From Daphnia pulex (lineage: Eukaryota; Arthropoda; Branchiopoda; Diplostraca; Daphniidae), in assembly GCF_021134715.1 (NCBI RefSeq), contig NC_060020.1, positions 5,394,001-5,458,000 on the forward strand: a stretch of 64,000 bases of DNA, written 5' to 3'. Numbering within the stretch: the first letter of the stretch is position 1; the number at the start of each line of letters is the position of its first letter. The position numbers and the translations under genes were made by a program. Below, in pieces: positions 37,101-49,869 of this stretch. Below the pieces are notes generated by a model, which was given only the letters and a program-made list of their open reading frames with translations, made no database searches and was not told the DNA's origin.

Positions 37101-39124
37101 AAAACACAGAGCTAAAGATTTGTCCGTGCACTTGCCGCCAGTTATAGATGTATATATGCCGTCACAAGGAATTATTGAACCAGCACAAATAACACTGGGC
37201 GAGATGTCTGCTAACACAACACACGGACGAAGCCCGGGCAGGCGGGAAAAAACGTCGATTCGATTTACCGATTTGCCTTCCATCGCTGCTTGCGCGAGCA
37301 CAGTCCACAACACTTTCGCGCTGGGCATCGTCTATATATTATTATACGGCCCACAGCACCACCGACAACAAAATGGAATCATCGTGTGGGGATAATAAAA
37401 GAAGAACATTATTATAGCACCATGTACAGCTCTATAGGAAAAAGGGATTTTTGAAAACGGGAAAGAGGAGGAGGAGAAACCGACAACAGCAGCAGTCGCA
37501 AAGGCCGCGCCTCTGTCCATATAATCGGGCTGCTGCTGCTCGCGGTTGACCCCCCTCTCTCGGGAGTGTAAACTCTCAAAATCAAACGATTAAAATTCAA
37601 CAATGAATCGCTTTTTTTCCTCCCCTCTCTCTCTACGAATTTCAAAATAGGGAAAAAATAATAATGGTAATAAAAAAGAAGGACCTCTTGCGTGGTGTTG
37701 ACAGTGCGATTTCAAAGACCAATAGACGCAGCAGCAGCAGCAGCAAAAAGGGACGGTTCTTTTTTTGATTTGTTCGTGTTTGGCACATCACCCAGTTAGA
37801 GAGAGAGTCGGACGACGTCCGTGCGTGTGTGTGACTGTCGGGTCATGGGCTAACACAGCACATTCACTTCTTTTTTTTTTTTGAAAATAAAAATTGAAAT
37901 ACAATCAGATAATAATAATAATAAAAAAAAGATGTTTACACGTCTAGTTGTTGGTCGTCTCTGGCTTATTATTCTTGGTATATAACCAGGAATACACATT
38001 TGACAATAGAGGATTTTCAAATCACTCCCTTCTTCTATTCCTCTTCCGCGTGTATTTATATAAATACATCTTTTTTTAAAATGCCTTTTTATTCAATTTT
38101 GTATAGAGCATCGTCGTCCCCCTTATTCTGTATAGCCCCACCACACTCATCGCACCCCCGACTCTGCTGTTCTTCTTTTATATGATGAACCTATACGAAT
38201 GGGCCCAGCACCCCATCCATTCGCCCGTTATTTTCCCTCACTCGCCGCTCGTCCGGGGGCTTTCAATGTGCGTTTCAAACAGTGACGGGAGAAACAATCG
38301 CCAGTTTTTGTCTTTGTGTTGGGCTGTTTGAATTCAACACAGAGAGAGAAGGAGGGTGCTGGAGGCAGCAGCAGGATATATATAATAAGGCGACGCACTT
38401 CATTTGATACGATCGACGGCACCCACACATTTGCACACTGACTAATTCACTGTAATTCGTGGTGGCCGTAGTGTATAGGCTATATAGTTACGAGACAGGC
38501 CTAATTTGATAGGATAGGCAGGGCTTCCGGATGTTCGTCCTTTTCCCAAGATATAGTGGCACACTGTAGTCTCTCTAGCTGCTCTTGTCTGCATTATCAA
38601 TCTCTTTTCTCTTTTCTTTTTTCAACTTGATGAAATGAATGCATCAAATGAAAGATGTTCTTGATAAATGCGAGAGTGTTGGAACACGATGGAAACAAAA
38701 CGCAACGATCTGGAGGGTCTAAGCTCTGATGATCCGGCGACTCCGGAGAGAACAGGAAAAACGGAAATGGATCCGTCGCTACGGGCACATTGTATACTTA
38801 TACAGATGATAATGTTACGCGCAAACAGTTAGAACTGTGGGTATTTCAAATGGCAAGATTTTGGCGTATCATTTTTCTCTATGAATGGCCTTGACAAAAA
38901 AAGTGAAGTGAAATGTTCTAATTTCCAGAAATTTTTTTTTTTTTATTAATTTGTTGTGAATGCACAGATTCGGCACAACCATCAAACTGGAAAAAAAACT
39001 TTCGGTGACTGAGGGTTCTTAGGGTTGGTGTTTTCAAACGATGGCGAGGATGGTTCAAATTCTGAGCGTCTCGGCGCCTTTACCAAGAGATGAAAACATA
39101 GTTATTGATGAAATTACAGTCATT

Positions 39125-39285
39125 GTGTCATTGCGACGAATCGAGCTATGGTTTACTTTAAATTTTTCAAATTTTGAATTCTAAGGCGTATTGAACGACA
39201 CCTTGCGGCAAGTAGGGTTACAAAAATTCGCCATCTAGCAGTAAAGCCATGACTGACATTCTGACAAAAAGTTTCTGGGGAATTC
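39125..39285 (-). repeat. Dispersed repeat, left half, inverted
   Basis: Reverse complement of about 7690-7850, with landmarks GCCATCTAGCA, AACGACACCTTGC and TCATTGCGACGAATCGAG. It lies 1.4 kb from the piece matching the other half of the same repeat, which is in the opposite orientation. Confidence 0.7.
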
Positions 39286-40696
39286 AAAACGAGGATGTGC
39301 CGGTGTGGCGGTGTGGCGGCAAGTCCTTCTTTGACGTATACAATTTTATAGACTTTGCACATTGTTTGAAGTGTTTAAATAAAAAATAAAATTCAGCAAT
39401 TTTTTCAATTTGATCGCTTGCCAGCAGACAAAGCTGTGAGGTATAAAACAAGCCTGATGTGCTCTACAAATGAGTTATTTAATTAATCTTGATTGCGGGA
39501 TTGAGGAAACAGAAACGGCAAGAGACAAATTGCAGTCAAGCGTCTATCTCAGGAATAATCGTACTCCGTAACGTTTTATAACCAATACCACCAAATAGTC
39601 AAAAAAAGAAAGAATAGAGACGATTGTCCTACCTTTAAGCCTGGGAAATCCACAGCCAGGCATCCACAAGTGCTCCATCCTCAGTAAAGTTGACGCCAGC
39701 CAGGATAGGAAAAGAGGGTCATCGTGAATATACCTTCACCTTCACATGGGTGTACTGTACACGAGGACAGAGTTTTCCCAATTAGTCTAGGAGTTGTTTA
39801 TCTAAAGAAAAAGAAAAACAATGGGTTACGAAAAAAAAATAGCAGGGACTAAGTAAGGAAAAGTTGGAAAGCAGACAGTAGGTAACTCCTTCTTGTTAAT
39901 AAACAGGATTACTTAAGGCTTACATGTAATACTCTGAATGAAAGTTTCAGACACATATAATTTAAAATATATGACATCAGGTCACGGTAATAATAAGTAC
40001 CATAAACCATTACACAATTGATGATGCTGATATTGTTGGTGATGACACGTCAGTATCAAAACTTGCACATGTTGTGGCACCGTTGACTGGCTCTGCACAA
40101 ATGTATTGGTTAGATAGAGCAAACAAACTCCACCATGCATCAACAACAAGCATACATGATAAATGCTAGTCACTGTAGTCGGGCACCAACATTTCACAAA
40201 TTTGGAACAGGTTTAGTTCTTCTGTATAAGCTCCCAAAATCATTCCATTCGTATTCTTAGTTTTATTTACACGAGATACAGCATGGAGTGAAGAGCATGA
40301 GGAGTCACGACACCAAAGTTCACACGACGACCACATTTTATTTTGTTCTGCTATTTCTCTTCCAGCCACGTACACGTTTACAGACCGTTCAGTATTCTAT
40401 AATCAAAAATATCTGAAACTTCGTTTTGCTTTTTCGAAACTGATGAAAAACAAAACGAGAGCAGACGCTACAAATTTTTCATTAAGAACTCGATATTAAA
40501 ATTTTGCCCTCCCCGCCTCCCAATTCCCGCCAAAATAAAAGAAAATCAACCCCTTCCCTAAAACCAAACCGCGAAAATCGATAAAAGAGGTATGATCGCC
40601 AGCGCTCAAGATCCGCTGGACAGATCGGGACTATTTTCATATCAAATTGTTAGCTCGGTTCATCACACAGGTAAATAAATGAGTAAAAAATGGCAG

Positions 40697-40775
40697 TAAT
40701 TTCATCAACTACTATATTTTCATCTTTTGGTAAAGGCGCGACACTAGAGCAGTTATACTTATAGCTGATTTCCAA
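40697..40775 (+). repeat. Dispersed repeat, right half
   Basis: Matches about 7855-7940 in the same orientation: AACTA.TATATTTTCAT, then GGTAAAGGCGCGACACTAGA and GCAGTTATACTT. It ends roughly 100 bases downstream of the desaturase stop codon. The repeat at 7.7-7.9 kb similarly lies just beyond the calpain 3-prime end. Confidence 0.65.
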
Positions 40776-40872
40776 AATGAAGTCATAAATATTAATCGGT
40801 ATAAAAAATCTACAGCGGATTAAAAACTAACAAAATTAATCTTCCCGTGCAATTTCACATTTTCATGTTTCC

Positions 40873-42370
40873 TTACGCAGATCTTTGTTTTTCTGCTGCT
40901 GGTGTGATTTCGGTAAACTGTTCCTCTTCCATTTGCATGTCATCATCTAATCGAAACTGATTGTCTTGCAAGGCAAACGGATGAGAACCATCTCCTGTTC
41001 GACGAACACGGTTGTAAACGACTTTTTCTGGCACGCTTTTCAGGTCGTAAGCCAGACCCAGCCAAGCACAGAAATCAATTATGGCTCTTGTCGTGTTCGT
41101 GCCGTAGTTTCCTAATTCCGATGCTTTATAATCCCAGGGGAAGACATGATGGTAGTTGTGCCATCCTTCACCAGAAGTTATAAAGGCCACGAATCGGTTT
41201 TCGGAAGGATTGATCCCTCTAAATATTGATTTTGAGGTTATTTAGCGTACAATTATTTAAATAATAAATGAACGAACTTGTCGTATGGATGAGTTCCCCA
41301 AATATGAGCAGCACTGTTGACTAGCCTAGTGATCAAATAATAATTATTCACCGTGTACAAATTGGTTTTGAAATTAGGAGGCCCACCAGGTAGCGTTGAG
41401 CGTTATTACGTAACGAAGAATGGAAGCGACGAAGAAAGATGTTCTCAGCGATTCGCCCCAAAAATACCAAGGCACAAGTGTTGGCATAGCGAAACAAAAG
41501 ATGATCAACAGCGGAATGTAGAACCTTTGAGGAGAAACAGTTTTACGCAATGATTTGATATTAGACTCGTCAAGCGGGCAAGGTTAAATCAATCACGCTC
41601 ACTTTCGCTGATAGACTACGATGGGATCTTGTAAAAGGTCGCTAACATCCACCGTCTTTCCACGTCGCATCACTTCTGGATGTTTTCTGCAAAGCAACCA
41701 GCCAACGTGAGCAAAGAAGAAACCTCGGCGGGCGTTGTGTGGGTCAGCATCCGTTTCGCTAAACTTGTGATGAACTCGATGATCTCTGCTCCAAACGTAA
41801 ATATCGTTCTATTCGATGCAAAAGAAGACAAACGTTAAAACCTCTGAGCAATAAAGTAATTTTCCGGTATAATAAAAGGCTACGTCCCCTACCTGAAGTG
41901 CAATTGTTTGTCCAACAGCGGCAATGACACGCAGAGGCCATTTTGCTTTATAACAACGATGAGCCCACAGTCGGTGCGCTCCTCCCGTTATCCCAAAACC
42001 GCCGAAAATAAACAATGCATACGCTGACATGGAATTAAGGAAATTATATATCACCCAAACGGCAAAAAGAAAAAAAATCTATTGAATTCTTACACCAAGC
42101 GAGAGTGGCCCACGTGACATCCGTGAAACAGAGATAGAGTCCGTAGAGAGCAGCGAGATGGAGATAAATGAAGACCAAGACGTTTCTCCAAACGATAACA
42201 ACAGGCGGTTGCTTTCCGGCTTCAGAGACCGCCAAACGACCAATTGTATCAATTTTGCCAAGTGCTGATTCCTGGTCGTTATTGCTCTCCATCTGGCTGC
42301 CAAGAACTATTGAACCATTACTGAGCTCAGCGGGTACTCGAGGATTTGGAAAGTTCTTTATTGCCCCCAT
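40873..42370 (-). CDS. Acyl-CoA delta-9 (stearoyl-CoA) desaturase
   Basis: Membrane-bound di-iron desaturase of the ER, 381 aa, which introduces a cis double bond in saturated acyl-CoA using cytochrome b5. Six exons: 42370-42094, 42023-41893, 41808-41603, 41524-41387, 41325-41278, 41218-40873 (1146 nt, GT-AG). The three histidine boxes are intact: HRLWAH (109-114), HRVHHK (146-151) and HNYHH (287-291), plus the conserved NSAAHIWG near residue 255. Hydrophobic membrane segments flank them (for example VFIYLHLAALYGLYLCF and LFIFGGFGITGGA). The start Met (MGAIKNFPNP) follows a splice acceptor at 42384, so an upstream leader exon exists but was not located. The gene is divergent from NFXL1, 1.3 kb away. 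Substrate chain length cannot be read from sequence. Confidence 0.95.
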
Positions 42371-43685
42371 GCTGAACAGAATCCTAAATTTCAAAATAGT
42401 AAGTTACAGCAACAAATAAACAGATTTCTTTTGTTATTAAGGTTAACAAAATAGGGGCATAGAGAGAACTGAGACAGAAATTTGAATTTAATCAAAATTC
42501 CGATCGACTTCGCGTGCTTTCAATTAAAAAACAACACACCGCAAATTGTTCTGTAACATTTCAACGTTTGACTGACAACCGAACTTATTTAATTTGGCAA
42601 TAGTCAAGATATATAAAAGCAATGATTATTTAACTTTGTTTTCCAACGCCAGAAAGAAAAACTACGGTACGTGTTGTAGAGACGAAAGTTATTTCATCTT
42701 TGACGTACTGAGCGTGCACATGAATATGACTCGTAAATAAAAACAAAAAATGGATTGCGGAGGCAATCGTCATCGACATTGGAAACGAAATACGCCAGCA
42801 AGCATTAGGCGATCACATTTCTTGAACGGACTATGGAATATGGATTAATGCACACTTGAAAATACACTTTAAGAAATAACTTGCCTTGTGAACTGAATTT
42901 AACGCTTTGTATAAAATTGTTGATTCCTTTCAAACGCTGTTTAAACTTGATGGGAGGTCTCTTTTCAAGTTTTCAACTTACACCTTCGACGGCTGCAACT
43001 GTACTAGAATGGGAGATGGGAATCCAAAGGGAATTGGACCGAGTGAGCTCGAGCGTTTCATATTTCAAAGCGAAAACGTTGGTCCACAGTTGAGCGCAAA
43101 AATGCAAGTTTGCTGAACCTCTGGATTTTAACAATGACTTCACAAAAAACTGTGCAAAACTGCAAACCAGTACAATTGTTAAGTTGAGAATTCGAATAAG
43201 GCCTTATTTCCAATCGGTGTCGCTATATTTTCCCTTGACGCACGTTTCCACGTAAAAATTCCTTTTGTGTTCTATTATCTATTTGTAATCTCGAAGATGA
43301 AAACTTAATGGTAAGACCATTTTTCCGAAAAAAAGGTTTGCCTTTATCGCATTCTTAATCAAAATTGTCGACGTAGGCTGCATTAATCATGCAATTTCAC
43401 AGAAAATGAGTAGATATTATATTACATTAGTTTCTAGCAATTTCGGCCGCTTAAAAAAGAAAAATAGAAAATTGTAAATTAAAAATGCTTTTTAAAAATC
43501 ACGGGGATATCAAAACTGAACTGGCAACGTTTAGCTGATGGTCTGACGTGTCTAATCTGCAGAAGAAATTTTGATTTTGTTTTCTCGTTGTTGTGTTGTA
43601 GTTATTTTGTCATGGAATATTTAATTAATTAAGTTTTTTTAGAGGAAAAAATCAGGCGTTATAGTCACTGGATATTAAGAAGTTA
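42371..43685. promoter_or_regulatory. Divergent intergenic region, desaturase/NFXL1
   Basis: About 1.3 kb separates the two start codons, which point away from each other. It holds the desaturase leader exon (unlocated) and presumably both promoters. A TATATAAAAG motif on the plus strand lies at about 42610, but it is over 1 kb from the NFXL1 start. No coding sequence is supported here. Confidence 0.5.
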
Positions 43686-46600
43686 ATGGATCAACAAGGA
43701 AAAGGAAGAGGTCGTGGAGCGCCTGCTCAAAATGTTTGGGCAAATCGAGCTGAAGCCCAGTCAAAAAATACGAATGCCGGTAGGCAACAGAGTACTAGCA
43801 AGCCACCTTCCAAAGAAAATTCACGCTCCACAAGGAAATTTGAAGAAGCTTGTGCTGAGATTAAGGCCAATGTTGACAAGCATGTAGCCAAGCTCAACGA
43901 GGAGCTCGGAGATTCAAGCTCGGAAGAAGAAGAGACCAATAATGACACTGACATTATCTCAACAGTCTTCAATCTATACGGAAAGAGTGGCACTGAGCTA
44001 CTGAAAATAGAGCAAGTCTTGAAAGATAGCCTTAAAAGTGGAACATCTGTGTGCCTCATATGTATTGATTCTGTCAAAAAATCAGATTTTATCTGGTCAT
44101 GCACTAAATGCTACTGTAGTCTCCACTTAACATGCATTCAAAGATGGGCTAAAGATTCTATTTATTTTCAAACTGAAGCGGCATCAGACCATTTAGCTCC
44201 TGGTCAGCATGTAGATCCCAGAAAGTTCAATTGGTGTTGGTAAGTTTCAATTCAAAAAACGTTGAAAAAATATGATGTAAAGTTTCTCATTCCTTTATTC
44301 TTCAGTCCAAAATGCAGAGCAGAATATCCTCAAGCAACAATTCCAACTAGATATTATTGCTACTGTTTGAAAACCCAGGATCCCCAGTTTGATCCTTGGC
44401 TTGTTCCACATTCTTGTGGTGCTAAATGTGAAAAACTACTGCAACCAGAATGCAAGCACACTTGTTTACTTCTATGCCACCCAGGTATTTATTGAATTTG
44501 TATTAGTAATTGCCGCTATTTTCAAAGATTTCTATACGTGTTTCCAGGTCCTTGTCCTCCTTGCCCCCAAACGGTCTCAGTCACGTGCTTTTGCGCGAAA
44601 TCCCCTGTTGAAACTCGCCGTTGTAGCTCTCAAACATGGTCTTGTGGAAAAAAGTGTTCAAAACTGTTGACGTGCAAAGAGCACAAGTGCGAAGTCACTT
44701 GCCATTCTGGGGCTTGCCCACCATGCCCGAAAAAGAGCTCTCAGAAGTGCCTTTGTGGCTCAAAGAAAGAAGAAAGACCCTGCCACTCTATTGAATTTCA
44801 GTGTGACAAGGTAATTCGTTTACCGATTGTTTGAAATCCATTTTTTAAATCGTGATCACGGTATTGCTGTTACATCCAGGTCTGCGGAAAGATGTTGGAT
44901 TGCAGACATCACAAATGTGAAACAGTCTGCCACCCTGGGAAATGCGCAACCTGCCCCCTAGCGTTGCCGGTAAGTAGTATTAAGGAATGAGTGATGCACG
45001 CTTGCTTGCTTAATCTCTCTGTATATCTTGTATATAAATCTTAATTGCAGCGTACTTGCCCATGTGGAAAAAAGGCCGTTACAGTGGCGTGCACAGTAGA
45101 GGTCGGTGGATGCGGTGATACTTGCGGGAAACTGCTCGAGTGCGGCATTCACGAATGCGCTGAGAGATGTCATAAAGGAAAATGTGGAACCGTAAGCGTT
45201 TTCGTTCTTTTTTCGACAAATTTGAATGTTTTTAACAAAAGTTGTCATTGTTTTTTTGTCGCAGTGTTGGCAAATGCGAGTTCAGTCCTGCCGATGCGGT
45301 TTGAAAAAGAAAGAACTTCCGTGTTATAAAGAATTTCAATGCGAGACTAAATGCAAGCACATCAAAGACTGCAGGCGTCATCCTTGCAACCGCAAAGTAA
45401 TCTTTCGAAACATTTTAAATGAGAGCAAAAGATTACAAGTTATTTTTGCTGAAATTTTAGTGCTGCACCGGTACTTGCCCTCCGTGCGATCAGATTTGCA
45501 ACAGGCCACTTGGTTGCAAAAACCACAAGTGCGTGAGTAGATGTCATCAAGGCCCTTGCTACCCTTGCGATTTGACAGTTGACATTACTTGCTCTTGCGG
45601 TCGAACCAAGATCACAGTTCCTTGCGGGCGCGAGAAACATACGAAACCTCCCAAGTGTTCGCTTCCTTGCAAGTGAGTCTTCTTTATTGATTTCGTTTAA
45701 GCTAATTAATTGATCTTAATTGATTTGGACGGCATGTAATAGGAAGCCACCTGATTGCCACCACGAGAGTCGCACTAAACATATTTGCCACTCCGGAGGT
45801 TGCCCACCTTGCAAACAACCTTGTTTGAAGGTTTCGGAACGATGCGGACACATATGTAAAGCTCCGTGTCATACGTCAGTGTTGGTCCAAATTTCTGCTC
45901 CGACACAGCAGAGAGCTGGTCCGTGGGAGCCAAAACAAGCACCGAAAATGGAAATTAAAAAGCTACCGTGCCCTCCTTGCCCTGTAGGATTGCGATTTAA
46001 TCCTTTTTGTGATGTTGAGGCGATGCTAATGTAATCGATTTCTGGCTATTTCAAGGTCCCGGTACCAGTAACTTGCTTGGGAGAACATGAAACGGCCGAT
46101 TGGCCGTGCCATTTGTCCGCACCCTCGTCTTGTGGCCGGCCCTGTGGGCGTGAGCTCTATTGTACCAACCATACCTGTATGAAACCGTGCCATGCGGTAG
46201 CAACGAATCCAGTGAGTAGCCGACCAATCCTCTGTGTACCTTTGGCTAGACTGGAAAAATCGATTTAACATGGAAACGTTTCTGTAGAGGAATTGCCAAC
46301 TATGCGAGGAGCTTTGTTCGAAAAATCGACCCGAGGGCTGCACCCACCCGTGTGCACGGAAGTGTCACCCTGGCCCTTGTCCGGTAATTTCCTTTTCCCA
46401 ATTGATCATTCGTACGTGTCGGCTTATTGACCTTAATCTAATTTATTGATTTAGACTTGCACCAAACTGATTAAGCACAGCTGCCACTGGTACGTATGCA
46501 GTATACAGTAGTCCTAGTAGTAGTATTGTTGAAATGCATTTCTATTATTAGAGAGAATTGCAACGCTGTTTGTATGTTTGGTCGATTGTTTTGTGTTTTC

Positions 46601-47479
46601 AGTGGACTTAACCCGCAACTGATTCGCTGTAATGAGTTGAGCGACTCTATCGCTCCCGGCAGCCTTCCCAGCCGAGAACAACTGCTCAGCTGCAAAGACC
46701 GTTGCCCTAAATTATTGGTGAGGCTCTATCTCATATATTTTGAAACGATCTCGTTAACGCGGATCAATATCCGATGTTGTAGCGCCAACTTGTGGGGCTC
46801 CCACTTGAGTTTCCCCCCTTGTCATACATTCTGTATTAGTCTGTCTCTCGCTCGAATTTGTCCCCACACGGTGTAAAAATAACTGATTCGAATGCCTTGC
46901 TCGCAGCCTTGCAAACACCGTTGTCCGGTTTCGTGCCACTCGGGTGACTGCGCCTCTCAACTGGATTGCGTCACGACCGTTCATGTGAGCTGCCCCTGTA
47001 AGCGAATTAAAAAGGCCGTGGCGTGCAACCTTCTTTCCAAGCAGGCGGCCGTTTCTTGCGACGACATCTGCCGTCGAAAGAAAGATCAGGAGCTCAAGGT
47101 ACGGTTTTGTAATCCGGCGCTCGACTCGTCTAGGAGTCTAGAGCCGTGATTTGATTTCGTAAGCGCTTTGATCACGCCAATGGCTTTTGCGGTTTGGCCA
47201 GGCGAGCGCCCAGTTGCCAAAGGACTTTTATATTTGAAACTTTTATTTGTATTGCAGCTGAAGGAGGAAAAGGAGCGGGTCCAGCGCGAAGAAGAAGAGC
47301 GCCGGAATCGAATCGAGTTGGAGCAATTCCAGAGAAAGTTCGACAAACGGCGCAACAAGGATCGCCGACGTCCCGATGAGACCTCTGCTCCACCCTCTCG
47401 TCCCATTCAACTCTACGTCGCGGTTGTTGCTGGACTACTGGTGGCCATCGTAATGGGTTTCATGTGGTCCCGGGTTTAA
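43686..47479 (+). CDS. NFXL1: NF-X1-type zinc finger protein, NFXL1 type
   Basis: Predicted protein of 875 aa. Fourteen exons: 43686-44239, 44306-44484, 44548-44810, 44880-44969, 45051-45191, 45265-45396, 45461-45672, 45743-45983, 46056-46211, 46288-46383, 46455-46489, 46603-46717, 46907-47098, 47258-47479 (2628 nt, GT-AG). The N-terminus is Arg/Gly/Gln-rich, then acidic (DSSSEEEE). A RING/PHD-like finger begins at residue 123 (CLICIDS to WCCPKCRAEY). About eleven NF-X1 zinc fingers follow, with the pattern C-x3-C...H-x-C-x3-CH-x-G-x-C-x2-C (for example [18 protein letters not shown]). The end has a charged Glu/Arg coiled-coil-like stretch ([17 protein letters not shown]) and a hydrophobic segment ([15 protein letters not shown]) just before the stop. 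That C-terminal anchor and the length fit NFXL1 rather than NFX1, which has an R3H domain. Molecular role is inferred from family only. Confidence 0.93.
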
Positions 47480-47558
47480 GGGGGGATGTTTCGCCATTAA
47501 TATCAATCAATATCGCTGGAAGGGGGGTGGGGGCTTATACAAAGGAATGGAGAAGGCA

Positions 47559-47564
47559 AATAAA
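47559..47564 (+). terminator. Polyadenylation signal of NFXL1
   Basis: AATAAA lies 80 bases after the NFXL1 stop codon, a typical position for a short 3-prime untranslated region. Confidence 0.5.
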
Positions 47565-49869
47565 TGGCATTGCAATCTTTACAGCTGTGTTGATCAATAA
47601 GGCGATTCATCATATTGGGCGAGACACCCAAAGAGGGTGGTGGCGGTCTGGCCAAGTGACGGTAGCAATTTTTGTAATGAGGCCGCCCAACGAACATACC
47701 AGGGACTGCAGGGCTGCTGCTGCTCTCGACTTTTGAGCTCGGCTCATTCATCATTGAAGGTGGTGGTAGGAGTCGTCGAGTGTAGGAAATGGCAGACCGA
47801 GGAAGGAGGGATTCGCATTCCACCGGCACTTGAGAGCGCGCAAGGAGCGAAAGGTTCGCCCTTTTAACTCGCTTAATGGCGCTCCATTCAGCATCTCTGA
47901 GCGTTTCAAACCCGTTGGTAGTACACGCCGCTAGCTTTCCAGCTCGCTTCAAATCCCGGCTGCGGATGCATCTTTGCGAATCGATATTTTGCCATACCTC
48001 GCATGCTATATCCATCTTGCTCCTTCGCAACAACCCCTTTTCTGTGTCTCTATTATATGCCGGCCTCCTCCTTTCGCCCGACTATAGTATACTCCATTTT
48101 ATACTCTCCTTTTTCACCCAGCATATCTCTTAGCGCTCTCGCCCTTTCAAATTCGACGTTTTGTTCGCGCTCGATGGGGGGGCACGAAGAGGCTAAAGGG
48201 TTCGTTGCTGTTTGCACGTTCATCTCGCAGTCCCTTTTGTCAATTCGGTATTCCTTTTGTTGGCGTTGTTGTTGTTGTTGTTGTTGTACAACTCATCCTA
48301 ATTTCTTTTTTTTTTTTCTTTCGTCCTGACGAGGCGATGTTGACGTCGTCCCGGAATTGTCGTCGTAGAAGTCGCCCTCCTTTTGCTGCTTTTCTCCTCC
48401 ATCTTTCGCTAGGCAAAGAGAGAGACATTCCAGCTGCTCGACTCCTTCACGTCCAAGAGGCGCTGGGTGCGTGCCGCATGGAGGTTTTTCTGCCGTGGTG
48501 GTGGTTGAGCTCGATGCTATTTCAATAAGGGAAACGGTGAAAAAGAGATCTGGCAATTCGACAAAAGGCTAGTGCTAGCGAGAAAGAAAGAAAGAAAAAA
48601 GCGTTACGTTTGCGAGTGTAGGAGCAGACTCGGGGAATCCAATCCAGTTTGGTTGGGTCAGAGAAGAAGGGATTCAACTTATTGTGTGCGTGTACAAACG
48701 CAAGTAGAGAGTTATGTCCTGGGCTATATAGTAGCGCTCGCTCTATCGCCCCCTCACGTCTTTGACAAGTCGTTTTTTATTTGACAGACTGGCGAATGAC
48801 GTGTGCCGCCGGGAGAGAAAAAGAGAGAGAGACCAACGAGAAACATATAATATAATACGACCTAGTGATTTCGTTACAAGCAGTTGTCCCCGCCACGGAA
48901 CATATTCAACTTGACGTGTTTCTCTCCGTATACTACATTTCCCCATTTGTTATCCAACGTTCTTATAGCATCAAATATACAACTACTGCTGTAGCTGGTT
49001 TTTTCCTTGATAGGAGATGTACTTATGTGTCGTAGTATATATATATAGCACCGTACCATTCGTCGGATGCTATGGCCCTATTCCTGGAACTTGTGTCAAA
49101 TAAGAAACTCGTATGAGACTGGTGGTCCCAAAAAGAAAGAAAATAAAAAAGGTTTAATTCCCACTTGGCTTCCTCCTAGGGGGGGGGGCTGTTATTAGGG
49201 CGGGTTTTCAGTCTTCCTGCGGGTTTCATGCAAATTTTTATTTTAATTGAGACGATCAATTCGATATGAAAATAATCCCGATCCGTTCAGCGGATGTTGA
49301 GCGCTGGTGATTAAACCGCTTTTTATTGTATTTTGCGGTTTGGTTTTAGGGAAGGGGTTGATTTTTTGGGGTGAGGGTGTCGGGGTGAAGATCGAGATCG
49401 ATTTATTTTATTTTTTGGGGGGGATACTTATTCCCTCAAATTATTCAGTTATTATCTTATCGTTTTTTAACCGGTTTGAATTTTAAGGGGGGAGTTTGAT
49501 TTTTTATCATTTCTAATTTCTATCGATATTGTATCTAATTATCATAAGCATGCTGATTAGAAGAAAATTGGACAAGTGTCGTCTGCTTTCATTTAGTTGA
49601 AAATTTCGAAAAAGTCAGAGACAAAGTTCAAGATTGTTGTAGATTTATTTGTTTTTGATAACCGTCATATACTCCATGCCGTTCACCAGGTAAATAAAAC
49701 TAAGAATAGTACAAATAGAGGTTTACCCAAATAGAATGATTGTGGGATTTAGAGAAGAGTTAAACCTGTTCCAAATGTGGGAAATGTTAGTTATAGCATT
49801 TGTCATGTAAGCCCCCTGTCGATGCATGGCAGTTTGTTTGCAGTATGTAACCTTTTCCTTTATGTGCAG

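Larger units (their letters stand above)
33243..40872. other. 7.6-kb interval downstream of Dmrt99B
   Basis: No gene was recognised. The stretch contains a GT microsatellite (34099-34118), many TATATA tracts and short open frames without domains. Near the right end are two separated pieces of the repeat that is intact at 7.69-7.94 kb. The last few hundred bases must hold the desaturase 3-prime untranslated region. Confidence 0.5.

Noticed and set aside
37021..37395. 124-codon plus-strand frame
   Set aside because: Starts at a non-ATG codon, shows no domain and sits in microsatellite-rich DNA.
39054..39075. GGTTCAAATTC resembling a tRNA B box
   Set aside because: No matching A box, acceptor stem or anticodon arm could be drawn around it.
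49643..49689. Exon-like block reading FDNRHILHAVHQ, reminiscent of a gamma-butyrobetaine/trimethyllysine dioxygenase motif (NWR-LHGR)
   Set aside because: Only a dozen residues, lacks the conserved Gly-Arg, and its phase does not join the next candidate exon at 49870.
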